Shown piece by piece: positions 20,086 through 29,784 of a stretch of 64,000 bases of DNA. Origin of the DNA: Qipengyuania marincola. Its GTDB lineage: Bacteria; Pseudomonadota; Alphaproteobacteria; Sphingomonadales; Sphingomonadaceae. The notes under the pieces were generated by a model, which was given only the letters and a program-made list of their open reading frames with translations, was not told the DNA's origin and did not search any database. The position numbers and the translations under genes were made by a program. Each line of letters opens with the position of its first letter. Position 1 is the first letter of the stretch. The stretch spans positions 558,001-622,000 of the forward strand of contig NZ_JARULC010000003.1 of the NCBI RefSeq assembly GCF_029688625.1, given 5' to 3'.

Positions 20086-21404
20086 TGGCGTTGGCGAAAC
20101 CGGGTTTCGGATGGTTGTCCATAATTCGCCTGGGCCTTGTGCAGGCGTCCATCGGCGCGATCGTGATGCTGGCGACCTCGCTGCTCAACCGCGTGATGGT
20201 GGTCGAATATGCCCTCGCCGCTGCGATTCCGGCAGGACTGGTCGCCTGGCACTACGCGGTGCAACTCACCCGCCCGCTATGGGGTCATGGCTCTGATCGC
20301 GGACGAAGGCGTACCCCCTGGATACTGGGCGGCATGGCGACCCTCGCGTTGGGTGCGGTGATGGCCGTCTATGCGACGATCCAGATGGCACCAAATCCCC
20401 TTCTCGGGGGCGTTCTGGCAGTCGCAGCTTTCAGCCTGATCGGCATGGGGGTCGGCGCAAGCGGCACCTCGATGCTCGCCCTGCTGGCTTCGGCAGTCGC
20501 GCCCGAGAGGCGCTCCGCAGCGGCAGCCGTCACCTGGATCATGATGGTCGCAGGCATCGTCGTTTCGGCCGGCGTATCGGGAGCATTGCTCGACCCGTTT
20601 TCCGAACAGCGCCTCGCCATGGTCTCCTGCGGTGTGGCGCTCACAGCCCTGCTGGTCAGCGGTCTCGCAGTGCGCCACCTCGAGCCCGACCAACCGTTCG
20701 TCTTCGAAGCCTTGACTAAGGACGGCGCACCCAGCTTCCCCGAGGCCTTGCGCGAAATTCTGCACGAAAACGCCGCGCGCCGGTTCACCGTGTTCATCTT
20801 CGTTTCCATGCTGGCCTACAGCATGCAGGACCTCATCCTCGAACCGTTCGCCGGGCTTGTTTTCGGCATGACCCCCGGGGAATCGACTCAACTGGCAGGC
20901 GTGCAGCACACAGGGGTGTTGCTCGGCATGATCGCCGCAGGGATCGGGGGCAGCGCCTTTGCCGGACGCATGCCGATCGACTTGCGCATCTGGATAGTCA
21001 CTGGCTGCGCCGGCTCGGCGCTCGCGCTGGCGGGACTAGCGGCGGGCGCGATCCACGGACCCGGCTGGCCGCTGACCCTCAATGTGTTCGTACTCGGCCT
21101 CTGCAACGGACTGTTCGCTGTTGCGGCGATCGGCGCGATGATGGGGCTGGCCGGGGCTGGCCGGAAAACGCGCGAGGGCGTGCGTATGGGCGTCTGGGGA
21201 GCGGCACAGGCGATTGCCTTCGGGCTTGGCGGCCTGACGGGCGCACTCGGCGTCGATCTCGCACGCGGGGCGCAGGGACAGGACGGCAGCGCATTCCAGC
21301 TCATTTTCATGATCGAGGCATGCCTGTTCGTGGTCGCGGCCGGCCTCGCCATCCATGCCACGCACAAGACAGTTTCGAGGGGCAGGAAGGCGGCGACGAT
21401 ATGA
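20085..21404 (+). CDS. bch2: BCD-family MFS transporter (PucC family, bch2/orf428 type)
   Basis: This 439-residue, roughly 12-helix protein is homologous to LhaA/PucC. Signatures are LLNRVMVVEYALAAAIPAG (about 33-51), a GHGSDRGRRRTPWILGGM loop and MQDLILEPFAGLVFGMTPG. It lies between bchG and bchP, as orf428 does in Rhodobacter capsulatus. A role in handling the newly made pigment or in light-harvesting assembly is inferred from family and place. It starts in a TGATG junction with bchG and ends in an ATGA overlap with bchP. Confidence 0.88.
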   Translation: MALAKPGFGWLSIIRLGLVQASIGAIVMLATSLLNRVMVVEYALAAAIPAGLVAWHYAVQLTRPLWGHGSDRGRRRTPWILGGMATLALGAVMAVYATIQMAPNPLLGGVLAVAAFSLIGMGVGASGTSMLALLASAVAPERRSAAAAVTWIMMVAGIVVSAGVSGALLDPFSEQRLAMVSCGVALTALLVSGLAVRHLEPDQPFVFEALTKDGAPSFPEALREILHENAARRFTVFIFVSMLAYSMQDLILEPFAGLVFGMTPGESTQLAGVQHTGVLLGMIAAGIGGSAFAGRMPIDLRIWIVTGCAGSALALAGLAAGAIHGPGWPLTLNVFVLGLCNGLFAVAAIGAMMGLAGAGRKTREGVRMGVWGAAQAIAFGLGGLTGALGVDLARGAQGQDGSAFQLIFMIEACLFVVAAGLAIHATHKTVSRGRKAATI

Positions 21405-22594
21405 ACGAGGCAATCTACGACGCAGTGGTGGTTGGCGGCGGACCTTCGGGTGCAACGGCGGCCAACGATCTGGCCGTGGCCGGACGCAAGGTGTTGCTGC
21501 TGGATCGCGCCGGCAGGATCAAACCTTGCGGAGGCGCGGTGCCCCCTCGCCTGATGGAAGACTTCGATATTCCGCAAAGCCTGCTGGTCGCCCGTGCGCG
21601 CTCGGCGCGGATGATTTCCCCGTCGAACCGCAAGGTCGACATGCCGGTCGGCGAGATCGGTTATGTGGGGATGGTCGACCGCGATGTCTTCGACGAATGG
21701 CTGCGCGAACGCGCCGCAAAATCGGGCGCGGAAAGGCGCACAGGCACATTCGAGCATATCGAGCGCGACGAGAACCTTGGCACACTCGTTTGCTACCGTA
21801 GCAGTCGCGGAGGCGAGATCGAGAAGGTGCGTACCCGCTTGGTGATCGGCGCGGACGGCGCCCGCTCCGCCGTGGCTCGCCAGAATATCGCCAATGCAGA
21901 GCGTATGCCCTGCGTTTTCGCCTATCACGAGATTATCAAGTCGCCCGAGACAGACAGCGATGTTTTCGACGGCTCGCGCTGCGATGTCTTCTACCAGGGC
22001 AAGCTCTCGCCGGATTTCTACGCCTGGGTGTTTCCGCATGGCGAAACGGCCAGCATCGGGCTCGGCAGCGCGAACAAGGGCTTCCCGCTGCGCGAGGCTG
22101 TGTCCGAGATGCGCCACGAACTGGGTCTCGGCGAATGCGAGACCATCCGCAAGGAAGGCGCACCGATCCCGCTGAAACCCCTCAAGCGCTGGGACAACGG
22201 CCTCGACGTGATCGTCGCCGGTGACGCGGCCGGAGTGGTCGCACCCGCCTCGGGAGAGGGCATCTACTACGCCATGACCAGTGGGCGTCATGTCGCCGAA
22301 GCGGCTGACGAATATCTCCGTACGGCCAATCCCAAGGCGCTGAAACTGGCTCGCAAGCGCTTCATGCGGGACCACGGCAAGGTCTTCTGGGTACTCGGGA
22401 TTATGCAGTATTTCTGGTATTCGAGCGACAAGCGGCGCGAAAGGTTCGTCACCATGTGCGCCGACAAGGATGTGCAGCAGCTCACCTGGCAGGCCTATAT
22501 GAACAAGCGACTGGTGCGGGCCAAACCGCTTGCCCATGCCCGAATTTTCCTGAAAGACTGCGCCCATCTGCTGGGATTGAGGGCCGCCGCCTGA
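21401..22594 (+). CDS. bchP: Geranylgeranyl bacteriochlorophyll reductase
   Basis: BchP reduces the geranylgeranyl tail of bacteriochlorophyll to phytyl with NADPH. It is a flavoprotein of 397 residues. The FAD-binding GxGxxG variant VVGGGPSGATAA is at the N-terminus, with KPCGGAVPPRLM (about residues 44-55) and GDAAGVVAPASGEGIYYAM (second FAD motif) downstream. The ATG at 21401 overlaps the bch2 stop (ATGA) and gives the proper N-terminus MNEAIYDAVVVGGG; the frame upstream is shadow. Confidence 0.95.
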   Translation: MNEAIYDAVVVGGGPSGATAANDLAVAGRKVLLLDRAGRIKPCGGAVPPRLMEDFDIPQSLLVARARSARMISPSNRKVDMPVGEIGYVGMVDRDVFDEWLRERAAKSGAERRTGTFEHIERDENLGTLVCYRSSRGGEIEKVRTRLVIGADGARSAVARQNIANAERMPCVFAYHEIIKSPETDSDVFDGSRCDVFYQGKLSPDFYAWVFPHGETASIGLGSANKGFPLREAVSEMRHELGLGECETIRKEGAPIPLKPLKRWDNGLDVIVAGDAAGVVAPASGEGIYYAMTSGRHVAEAADEYLRTANPKALKLARKRFMRDHGKVFWVLGIMQYFWYSSDKRRERFVTMCADKDVQQLTWQAYMNKRLVRAKPLAHARIFLKDCAHLLGLRAAA

Positions 22595-23076
22595 TGCACA
22601 AAAGCTGGTTGTTGCCGATTATCGTGGCCGGTATCGCCGCGATCGGCGTTGCCATGCTCGGCACCACGATCACCGATCTCGGGCCGTGGTACCAGTCGCT
22701 CGAAAAGCCGGGCTGGACGCCGGCAGACCCCGTTTTCGGCATCGCCTGGACGCTGATCTTCGCCCTCGCCGCAGTGGCCGGTGTCAGCGCATGGCGCGCC
22801 GCGCCTAGTACGCGTGTGTCAGACACCATTATCGGTTTGTTTGCCCTGAACGGCTTCCTCAATATCCTGTGGAGCCTCATCTTCTTTCGCATGCAGCGGC
22901 CCGACTGGGCCTTTGCCGAGCTCTTGCTGCTGTGGCTTTCGGTCGGCGCGCTGATTATCTTTTGCGGCCGCTATTCGCGCCTCGCCGCTCTTGCCCTGTT
23001 ACCCTATCTCGGTTGGGTATCGATTGCCGGGGCGCTCAACTGGCAGGTCATCGAGCTGAACGGCCCGTTCGGCTGA
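22594..23076 (+). CDS. tspO: TspO/MBR family protein (copy 1)
   Basis: This is a 160-residue, five-helix membrane protein of the tryptophan-rich sensory protein family, which binds porphyrins and in Rhodobacter represses photosynthesis genes in response to oxygen. Family marks are WYQSLEKPGWTPADPVFGIAWT, split over residues 31-52, and the NILWSLIFF and YLGWVSIAGALNW helices. It starts in a TGATG junction with bchP and ends in one with the 84-aa ORF, so it belongs to the bchG operon. A second TspO is encoded at 38.2 kb. Confidence 0.92.
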   Translation: MHKSWLLPIIVAGIAAIGVAMLGTTITDLGPWYQSLEKPGWTPADPVFGIAWTLIFALAAVAGVSAWRAAPSTRVSDTIIGLFALNGFLNILWSLIFFRMQRPDWAFAELLLLWLSVGALIIFCGRYSRLAALALLPYLGWVSIAGALNWQVIELNGPFG

Positions 23077-23330
23077 TGGACCAACTTTTCAGCAGTGGCC
23101 ATGCGGCCGACATCGTGCTGGCGGTGCTGCTGATCGAAGCTGTCTGGCTGAAATCCCGCGGATGGGAAGCGCGCTCGCTCCTTGGCCTGCTCGGGCCGGC
23201 TGCCTTGCTGGTTCTCGGCCTGCGCGCGGCGCTCGTCGGCGCACCTTGGTATCTCGTGTCGCTGCCGGTCGCCCTTGCCTTTCCACTGCACCTGATGGAC
23301 CTGCAGGCTCGCTCCCGGCAAAAGGACTGA
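23076..23330 (+). CDS. Small membrane protein at the end of the bchG operon
   Basis: This 84-residue protein is hydrophobic over most of its length, with probably two or three helices (ADIVLAVLLIEAVWL, SLLGLLGPAALLVLGL, YLVSLPVALAFPLHLMDL) and a short basic tail. It is coupled to tspO by a TGATG junction, so it is made together with it. I do not recognise a domain. The steady pairing with tspO in this operon suggests a partner or accessory role, but nothing in the sequence proves it. A bidirectional terminator follows. Confidence 0.72.
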   Translation: MDQLFSSGHAADIVLAVLLIEAVWLKSRGWEARSLLGLLGPAALLVLGLRAALVGAPWYLVSLPVALAFPLHLMDLQARSRQKD

Positions 23331-23342
23331 CCAGCTCAGCGC

Positions 23343-23380
23343 AAAAAAAGAACCCGGCCGTGGAGGCCGGTTCCTTCTTG
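23343..23380. terminator. Bidirectional terminator between bchG and puf operons
   Basis: An A-run is followed by a stem with core CCGGCC (23354-23359) and GGCCGG (23365-23370), a 5-nt loop, extra A/T pairs around one bulge, then a T-rich run. It separates the convergent bchG...tspO operon (+) and pufBALM (-). Confidence 0.75.
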
Positions 23381-23400
23381 TTACCTGCGAAGGAAGCGCG

Positions 23401-24327
23401 TCATCCTCCCGGTGCGTATTGATGCTGCTGCGCCCACAGATACCAATTGTCGACCACGGTACCTGTCAGCAAGATGCCGATCCCGCCGGTCAGCGTGGTC
23501 AGCACGGCGAACCACCACGCCCAGCGGTGGACCGATTCCATCGTTGCATTGAACCCCATGGTCCAGCGCCAGAACAGGCCAGCCCTTTCCGAGGCCGTGC
23601 CGCGGTCTGTGATCTGCTCGATCTCGCGTTCCCCGCCGTAGCGGCTGACCGCCAGGATCGTGGCCCCGTGCATCGCGAACAGCAGAGCCGAGCCGTACAG
23701 GAATGCGATCGAAAGCGCATGGAACGGGTTGTAGAACAGGTTGCCGTAGATCAGCGAGAAATTGTTGGTCCAGTCGAGATGCGGGAAGATCCCGTAGGGC
23801 ACCGCTTCGGACCAGCTTCCCATCAGCATCGGCCGCAGGAAACCGAGCACGAGGAACAGCCAGATCGCACTGGCGAAGGCCCAGCAAACGTGCAGTCCCA
23901 TGCCCAGCGACACGGCACGGCGATAGGATCTGATCCACCAGAGGAGGACCGAAATCGTCAGGAAGAATCCGGTCAGGATGAACCAGCCCCCTTCGGCCAA
24001 GGGCACGAAGGGACTGAAGCCCCATTCCGGCCCGGGCGGATCGAGCGACAGCCAGAAAAACTCTCGCATGAAAGCGATCGGGCTGAAGTTCACCTGTGCG
24101 GCCATGTTCCAGCCGATGATCGAAATCGCGAGGAACCCGAACAGCAGCGAGGCGATGCCCAGCCAGCCGAGATAGATTGGGCCGATCTGCGCCTGGCCGA
24201 ACTTGCCGAACCAGTAGTTGTAGCCGGTCAGCCGGTAGCGTTCCTCGTCTCCGGGAGGCAGCGGCACACCCATCTCGGGGGCCGTCTGAAGCTGCACTTG
24301 CGTAAAGAGATTGTAATAGCGCGCCAT
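23401..24327 (-). CDS. pufM: Photosynthetic reaction centre M subunit
   Basis: PufM forms the reaction-centre core with PufL and holds half of the bacteriochlorophyll special pair and quinone QA. At 308 residues with five transmembrane helices it is of normal size. The special-pair ligand is the His in [10 protein letters not shown], and non-heme iron ligands lie in FAMHGATI and [17 protein letters not shown] ribosome site precedes the start, 14 nt after pufL. It is the last gene of the puf operon: a terminator follows and there is no pufC, so the usual tetraheme cytochrome is not encoded here. Confidence 0.98.
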   Translation of the reverse strand: MARYYNLFTQVQLQTAPEMGVPLPPGDEERYRLTGYNYWFGKFGQAQIGPIYLGWLGIASLLFGFLAISIIGWNMAAQVNFSPIAFMREFFWLSLDPPGPEWGFSPFVPLAEGGWFILTGFFLTISVLLWWIRSYRRAVSLGMGLHVCWAFASAIWLFLVLGFLRPMLMGSWSEAVPYGIFPHLDWTNNFSLIYGNLFYNPFHALSIAFLYGSALLFAMHGATILAVSRYGGEREIEQITDRGTASERAGLFWRWTMGFNATMESVHRWAWWFAVLTTLTGGIGILLTGTVVDNWYLWAQQHQYAPGG

Positions 24328-24341
24328 TGCTCAGACCCTCC

Positions 24342-25166
24342 TCAGGACCAGATCGGGATGGATTTCCACCAATCCCACCATTCGACGAAGCTGCCCTGGT
24401 AGAGCGGTCCGGCCAGGATGATGCAGGCGGCGCTCCAGAACCCGGCGTTCAGCGCCAGCAGCAGCCCGAGGCGGTGGATGCCGAGAGTGCCGATCGAATA
24501 GCCGATGAAATCGCGGAAATAGGTGTCTTCGTGTTCAGGCGTCTTGACCGCCTGGCCTTTAGGCACATTCACGGCGGAGAGGATCAGCGATCCGTGCAGC
24601 GCCAGCGCCAGGCAGGTGGTGAAGAAGAACGACACCGCGATCATGTGCAGCGGATTGTAATGGAAGTTCACGTACATGTAGCCGGTGTTCGACACCCAAT
24701 CGAGGTGGGTGAAGATACCGTACGGGAAAGCATGGCCCCACGCGCCCATCCACAACGGGCGAATGACGACCAGCGTGACGTAGGCAAAAATCGCGAAACT
24801 GAAAGCGATCGGCACGTGATAGCCGATGCCGAGCTTGCGGCTGATCTCCACTTGTCTGAGCGCCCATGACGAGAACGCCACGATCGCGCAGATGGTGATG
24901 ATTTGCCAGTATCCGCCCTGATTCAGGGGGGCTGCGGCCAGCCCCATCTCGATGGCGGGCGGCTCGATCGAGATGAGCCAGGGGTTCCAGGTCGGCCCCT
25001 GCGACGCAGCGGCAAAGATCAGCAAAGTGCCCAACAGGGCGCTGATCGCAGTCGTCACGCCGAAGAAGCCGACATAGAAGGGTCCGACCCAGAAATCGAA
25101 CAGGTCGCCGCCTATCAGCGTACCACCCCGCACGCGGTATTTCCGCTCGAAACTCAGCAGCGCCAT
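24342..25166 (-). CDS. pufL: Photosynthetic reaction centre L subunit
   Basis: PufL is the partner of PufM in the reaction-centre core. The protein is 274 residues with five membrane helices and starts with the family's [19 protein letters not shown]. Special-pair and iron ligands are visible in [21 protein letters not shown] and [10 protein letters not shown]. An AGGAAGG ribosome site precedes the ATG. A 103-nt gap with hairpins separates it from pufA. Confidence 0.98.
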   Translation of the reverse strand: MALLSFERKYRVRGGTLIGGDLFDFWVGPFYVGFFGVTTAISALLGTLLIFAAASQGPTWNPWLISIEPPAIEMGLAAAPLNQGGYWQIITICAIVAFSSWALRQVEISRKLGIGYHVPIAFSFAIFAYVTLVVIRPLWMGAWGHAFPYGIFTHLDWVSNTGYMYVNFHYNPLHMIAVSFFFTTCLALALHGSLILSAVNVPKGQAVKTPEHEDTYFRDFIGYSIGTLGIHRLGLLLALNAGFWSAACIILAGPLYQGSFVEWWDWWKSIPIWS

Positions 25167-25197
25167 AGCTAATTCCTTCCTACCTTTGGGGCAGGCT

Positions 25198-25254
25198 CAT
25201 CGGGTTCCTACTCGATGGCCGGAGAGACAGGCAGGCGGATCCCCGCCCGCTCTC
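25198..25254 (-). other. Intercistronic hairpins between pufA and pufL
   Basis: The 103-nt gap can form one stem of GAGAG...GGCGG with CCGCC...CTCTC (25222-25254) and a small 5-bp stem CATCG/CGATG (25198-25217). In Rhodobacter, hairpins at this place protect the pufBA segment of the mRNA from 3'-5' decay, so that LH1 exceeds reaction centre. The same role is inferred here. Confidence 0.5.
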
Positions 25255-25269
25255 ACAAAGACCGAACGG

Positions 25270-25455
25270 TCAGCCAGTTTGTGTTGTCGTCTCGGTCACC
25301 GCTGCCGTTGCGGGAGCGGCACTTGCCCCGTCCAGCCAGTTGTAGCGGTTGGTGCTGAGCAGGATGAAGTGGATCAGCAGCGCGAGGACGAACAGGAAGA
25401 CGAACAAGGCAACGAGCGCCCTGCGCGGATCGAAAATCAGCCAGATTCTCCACAT
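25270..25455 (-). CDS. pufA: Light-harvesting 1 alpha subunit
   Basis: This is the alpha polypeptide of the LH1 antenna ring, 61 residues. It starts with [18 protein letters not shown], typical of LH1 alpha, and has a single transmembrane helix. The bacteriochlorophyll-binding His is in [16 protein letters not shown], followed by an Ala/Thr-rich C-terminal tail. An AGGAG ribosome site lies about 7 nt upstream. It follows pufB by 75 nt. Confidence 0.96.
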   Translation of the reverse strand: MWRIWLIFDPRRALVALFVFLFVLALLIHFILLSTNRYNWLDGASAAPATAAVTETTTQTG

Positions 25456-25530
25456 TGTCTTTCTCCTTCAATGTGTAGTTTGGGTCCAGCTTGGCCGGTC
25501 GGGCCGGCAGTCAGCTGGCGAAAAGCGTGG

Positions 25531-25695
25531 TCAGATCCACGGTTTCCATGCCCAGACGAGGACGTGGGCGACAACGGCAATCGCGGTGAAGCCGAGGAAG
25601 CTGCCCATAAAGATCTTGTGGAATTCCTTGGCCTCCTCAGGCGTCAAGTAGGTCCTCAAGCCAAAGCGATCGTCACCAGAAGTCGGATCGTTCAT
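25531..25695 (-). CDS. pufB: Light-harvesting 1 beta subunit
   Basis: This is the beta polypeptide of LH1, only 54 residues. The translation contains the family pattern LTPEEAKEFHKIFMGSFLGF followed by AIAVVAHVLVWAWKPW. The second His (in VVAHVLVW) ligates bacteriochlorophyll, and WAWKPW is the conserved end of the helix. The ATG at 25695 follows a GGGAG ribosome site by 7 nt. It lies 118 nt after bchZ. I found no PpsR-type site in that gap, only a 6-bp hairpin (25755-25770), so it is probably transcribed at least partly from the bchC promoter. Confidence 0.96.
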   Translation of the reverse strand: MNDPTSGDDRFGLRTYLTPEEAKEFHKIFMGSFLGFTAIAVVAHVLVWAWKPWI

Positions 25696-25813
25696 TGGAT
25701 TTTCTCCCAGTCAGTTGCGGGGTGGTGGAGACTGAATGCCTCCGGCGGTATCCGCGCAGGCAGACCTGCGGGGATCTGGTTGCCCGTTTCCAGGCAGATA
25801 GGAGCGAGCCCAG

Positions 25814-27274
25814 TCATGCGGCCGAACCTTCAAGCAGGATGTCGGCGAGGCAGTCGGCTGAAACCGATGAGTGGCCCTGCTTGCGAGCAGCGCGTTCGGC
25901 GGCGTCGCGCAGGCGTTTTGCGGCGGAAATTCGAACCAGCACGGGCTGCGCCTCGACCAGCGCATCGAGCTTGGCTTTCGCGTCCGGCGCCCAGGGCAAT
26001 TCCTCATGCGACTTGGCAGGCGTCGCCTCGACCTTGTCCAGATCGGTACCGAGCGGAAGGATATGGAACAGCGCGTCGAACAGCGCATTGCACACCTCCT
26101 GCACGAGGTAGGTGGCACCTGCGTAACCCATGAACGGCGTTCCAGTGTGACGGCGAATGGCCGCGCCCGGGAAGCTCGCGGCAATGAACTGCCCTGAAGG
26201 GCCGTAGGCCTTACCCGCCACTTCGGCGAGATACATGCGTTCGTTATAGCTTCCGAAAACGACCAGAGGCGGGTTCGCGTGGATGGCCGCGCGCACCTCC
26301 TCGTTCTTCGGCTTCACGCCGGCCGAACGAGAGAAGGCGAAATTGCAGGGCAGGCCCAAATCGTCTTCGAGGAAATGGCGGATGCCGCGCGCGTAGGTTT
26401 CGTTGGCGCAGATGCCGAAATTGGCGGTGCCGAAGAAGTCCTGCGTGACCGAGCGCCACAGGTCCCACAGCGGCTTGATCGTGGTGTGCTTCTCACGCTT
26501 GATGAACGGTTCGGGATCGAGGCCAAGCTCTTCCCCGAGCGAGCGCAGGAATTTGGTGGTCGAGGTCAGCCCGACGGGCGCCTGGAAGTAAGGCTGCTCG
26601 AGCAGCTCGCACAGATTGCGCCCATATTCCCGGTAGAGGCACACATTGGCCTGCGCATTGGCCAGCTGGCCGACATCGGCGAGGTGGCTGCCGAGCGGGA
26701 AAGCCATGTTGACCTCCGCCCCGATGCCTTCGACCAGCCGCCGGATCTCCGCGAGATCACTGGCCATGTTAAACATGCCATAGGCCGGGCCGATGATGTT
26801 GACCCTGGGCTTCTCGCCTTCCTTCACCGGTTTGACCGCGGGCATCTTCTTCGGCCCGAACTCGGTCCACAACCAGCTCAAGGCGCGATCGGCGCTTTGC
26901 CACTGGTCCTCGTCGATCGTACGCGGCAGAAAGCGCTTGATGGTGGTGCCTTCGGGGGTCACGCCGCCGCCGATCATCTCGGCGATGGAGCCGGTCACCA
27001 CGACCGAGGGCAGTTCGGGGTCGAGCGTTTCCCAGGCGCGCTTCATCGCGCCTTCGGTCCCGGTCTTTCCCAGTTCTTCTTCGCCCAGCCCCGTCACGAC
27101 GATAGGCAATTCGTGCGGCGGCAATCCGTCGGTGTAATGCAAAACCGAAGTTACCGGCAGGTTCTCGCAGCCGACCGGGCCGTCGATGACAACCTGAAGC
27201 CCCTTCACCGCCGTGAAGACGTAGACGGCACCCCAGTATCCGCCCGCCCGATCGTGATCGAGGACGAGGGTCAT
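25814..27274 (-). CDS. bchZ: Chlorophyllide a reductase subunit Z
   Basis: With BchY it forms the catalytic part of chlorophyllide a reductase, which reduces the C7=C8 bond to make the bacteriochlorin ring. The protein is 486 residues and NifK/BchB-like. Conserved segments include [39 protein letters not shown] and [17 protein letters not shown]. The ATG at 27274 forms an ATGA overlap with bchY, which decides the start; the open frame upstream is shadow. Confidence 0.96.
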   Translation of the reverse strand: MTLVLDHDRAGGYWGAVYVFTAVKGLQVVIDGPVGCENLPVTSVLHYTDGLPPHELPIVVTGLGEEELGKTGTEGAMKRAWETLDPELPSVVVTGSIAEMIGGGVTPEGTTIKRFLPRTIDEDQWQSADRALSWLWTEFGPKKMPAVKPVKEGEKPRVNIIGPAYGMFNMASDLAEIRRLVEGIGAEVNMAFPLGSHLADVGQLANAQANVCLYREYGRNLCELLEQPYFQAPVGLTSTTKFLRSLGEELGLDPEPFIKREKHTTIKPLWDLWRSVTQDFFGTANFGICANETYARGIRHFLEDDLGLPCNFAFSRSAGVKPKNEEVRAAIHANPPLVVFGSYNERMYLAEVAGKAYGPSGQFIAASFPGAAIRRHTGTPFMGYAGATYLVQEVCNALFDALFHILPLGTDLDKVEATPAKSHEELPWAPDAKAKLDALVEAQPVLVRISAAKRLRDAAERAARKQGHSSVSADCLADILLEGSAA

Positions 27275-28794
27275 GTGCCCACCGCCTCGGCCGCCTTGAT
27301 GGCCGCCGCCGTCTGCGCTGCGAATTTCTTCTTGAACTTGGGCCGGTCCATGGGCGTGTCGTCCCAAATGCCTGCCTTGTCGCCCTCGCCCGCATCCCCG
27401 AAGAACTCCGCCATGCGATCGAAGCGGTCCTTGTTGGCTAGCGCAGCATTGACGACCTGCGCGAGGCTGCCCGCACCCGCCGGGCCCATCAGCGGACGGG
27501 CCGAGATGAGGTTGGTGAAGTAGAGCGCCGGGATCGCGCGCTGCTTCGCGTGCTGCACGACCGGCGTGGTACCGATCGCGAGGTCGGGTCCGAATTCCTC
27601 GACCGCGGCGATGTCATCTTCGAGGCTCGCGCGGTAATTGACCCGTACGCCCTTGGCTTCGAGCCACTCGCGATCAGGGTCCGACCACGGTGTGCGCGGG
27701 CATGCAGTGCCGACATACGGGACCTCCGCACCGCTCTCGATCAGCAGACGGGCAACGAGCAGTTCGGAGCCCTCGTAGCCCGAAACGGTGATCCGGCCCT
27801 TTACCGGCATCGCTGAGAGCGCGCCACGAATGGCACCGACCATCGCATCCTTGGTAGCATCGACCCGCGTTCTCTCGACTCCGCAGGCTTCGCCGATGGC
27901 TTCGAGCCAGGCTGCCGTGCCGTCCGCGCCGACCGGGGCCGAGCCGATCACCTTGCGCCCGGCCTTCTCGAATTCGCGGACGCTCGCCGTGTAGAATGGA
28001 TGGATCGCCGCCACCGCTGCGCAGTCGAGCGCCGAATAGAGTTCGCGCCACTCGCGAGTTGGAACGACCGGGCCCGCGGCAAGCCCCATGGGTTCGAGCA
28101 TCATGCCGATCCCGACCGGGTCAGCCGGGAACATTTCTCCCAAGAGTGTCACCGCCGGGCGGTCCGGTCGCTCCTTGGGCGCGGCCACGGGGCCTTGTTC
28201 CGCTTCGCCGCGTGCATAAGCGAGCATTGCTCCCGCCAGGACGTCCTTCGCCTCGGCATGGGTGGGGATGCCGAAACCGGGCACGTCGATCCCGATGATG
28301 CGCACGCCGTTGATCTGGTCGGGCAGCAGGCGCAGCGGCACGCCGCTCGCGGTCGGGACGCAAAGATTGGTGACGACGATCGTATCGTAATGTTCGGGAT
28401 CCGCGAGCTGCTCGACCGCTTCCTTGATGTCCTCGAACAGCTTGCCGGTGACCAGCGTTTCCGAACTGAAGGGAACGTAACCCACCGTCCGCCGCGCACC
28501 ATAGAAATGGCTGGTGAAGGTCAGGCCGTAAACGCAGCAGGCGCTGCCCGAGAGTACGGTTGCCGTACGCCGCATCCGAAGCCCGACGCGCAAGCTGCCA
28601 AAGGCGGGGCACATGCTCTGCGGTTGGTCGTGCGGACCTTTGGGATAATCCTGTTCGTAGCGATCGAGTATCTCGCTCGCCCCGGCCTTGCGCGCGGCGT
28701 CCTTCATCGTTTCCGCGCTGGCGCAACCGCCCTCTTCGACGCTGTCGAGATCGAGCCGGTCGCGTTCGCGGACGGAGGTGCCGAGATCGGTCAA
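27271..28794 (-). CDS. bchY: Chlorophyllide a reductase subunit Y
   Basis: BchY is the NifD/BchN-like partner of BchZ. At 507 residues it has [16 protein letters not shown] and [18 protein letters not shown], with cluster-ligand cysteines, and [19 protein letters not shown]. It starts 3 nt after bchX and is joined to bchZ by an ATGA overlap. Confidence 0.96.
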   Translation of the reverse strand: MTDLGTSVRERDRLDLDSVEEGGCASAETMKDAARKAGASEILDRYEQDYPKGPHDQPQSMCPAFGSLRVGLRMRRTATVLSGSACCVYGLTFTSHFYGARRTVGYVPFSSETLVTGKLFEDIKEAVEQLADPEHYDTIVVTNLCVPTASGVPLRLLPDQINGVRIIGIDVPGFGIPTHAEAKDVLAGAMLAYARGEAEQGPVAAPKERPDRPAVTLLGEMFPADPVGIGMMLEPMGLAAGPVVPTREWRELYSALDCAAVAAIHPFYTASVREFEKAGRKVIGSAPVGADGTAAWLEAIGEACGVERTRVDATKDAMVGAIRGALSAMPVKGRITVSGYEGSELLVARLLIESGAEVPYVGTACPRTPWSDPDREWLEAKGVRVNYRASLEDDIAAVEEFGPDLAIGTTPVVQHAKQRAIPALYFTNLISARPLMGPAGAGSLAQVVNAALANKDRFDRMAEFFGDAGEGDKAGIWDDTPMDRPKFKKKFAAQTAAAIKAAEAVGT

Positions 28795-28797
28795 GCG

Positions 28798-29784
28798 CTA
28801 TACCTCATCGTAGATGACCTCGAGCGAGGGCTTTTCTTCGTAAGTGCCGCCGCGCATGTCGGCCTGGGTCGCGGGGACCAGCTCGACATTGCCGCCGGTC
28901 TCTTCGGGACTGAACAGGTCAAGCAGGCCATCCTGCTCCAGCGGCTTGGGCTGGTGCGGCGGCGCGTTGGCGACGTTTTCGGCGAGCTGTTCGAACAGCC
29001 CTGCCCATTCGCCGCCGGGCTTGCCGATGATCTGGTAATTGGCGCTCTTGCGGCGGATGTCCTCGTCAGCCGGGATCGCCGTCAGCACGGGAATGTCGAC
29101 CGCATTGGCGAAAGCCTGTGCCTCGCCCGTGCCGTCATCCTTGTTCACGATCATGCCGGCCACGCCGACATTGCCGCCCATCTTGCGGAAGTATTCGACC
29201 GCCTTGCAGACGTTGTTGGCGACATAGAGCGACTGGAGATCGTTCGAGCCGACGACGATGACCTTCTGGCACATGTCGCGCGCGATCGGCAGGCCGAAGC
29301 CGCCGCAGACCACGTCGCCGAGGAAGTCGAGCAAGACAAAATCGAAGCCCCATTCGTGGAATCCCAGCTTCTCCAGCAGCTCGAAGCCGTGGATGATACC
29401 GCGCCCACCACATCCGCGACCGACTTCCGGGCCACCGAGCTCCATTGCGAAGACACCGTCGCGTTGGAAGCAGACGTCCTCGATAGTTACGTCTTCGCCA
29501 GCGAGCTTCTTCTTGGAGGACGTCTCGATGATGGTCGGGCAATTCTTGCCGCCAAACAGCAGGCTGGTGGTGTCGGACTTGGGATCGCAACCGATCAGGA
29601 GGACTCGCTTGCCCTGCTGCGCCATCATGTAGCTGAGGTTGGACAGGGCGAAGCTCTTGCCGGACCCACCCTTCCCGTAGATCGCGATGATCTGGGTTTC
29701 CTTCTTCACGTCGCCGGTGGGCACCGGATCGGGTTCGATTGACGCCTCTTCGCGCAGGGCAGCATCGGTATCGAGCATCGTCAT
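28798..29784 (-). CDS. bchX: Chlorophyllide a reductase iron protein
   Basis: BchX is the NifH-like ATP-dependent reductase that feeds electrons to BchYZ. The protein is 328 residues. The P-loop is YGKGGSGKS, followed by LLIGCDPKSDTTSLLFGG, and the cluster cysteines lie in GRGCGGRG and [11 protein letters not shown]. The ATG at 29784 is preferred over 29799 because it forms an ATGA overlap with the bchC stop, as elsewhere in this cluster. Confidence 0.96.
   Translation of the reverse strand: MTMLDTDAALREEASIEPDPVPTGDVKKETQIIAIYGKGGSGKSFALSNLSYMMAQQGKRVLLIGCDPKSDTTSLLFGGKNCPTIIETSSKKKLAGEDVTIEDVCFQRDGVFAMELGGPEVGRGCGGRGIIHGFELLEKLGFHEWGFDFVLLDFLGDVVCGGFGLPIARDMCQKVIVVGSNDLQSLYVANNVCKAVEYFRKMGGNVGVAGMIVNKDDGTGEAQAFANAVDIPVLTAIPADEDIRRKSANYQIIGKPGGEWAGLFEQLAENVANAPPHQPKPLEQDGLLDLFSPEETGGNVELVPATQADMRGGTYEEKPSLEVIYDEV

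Noticed and set aside
25696..25813. PpsR operator before pufB
   Set aside because: I looked for TGT-N12-ACA and near variants and found none; only a short hairpin (25755-25770) is present.
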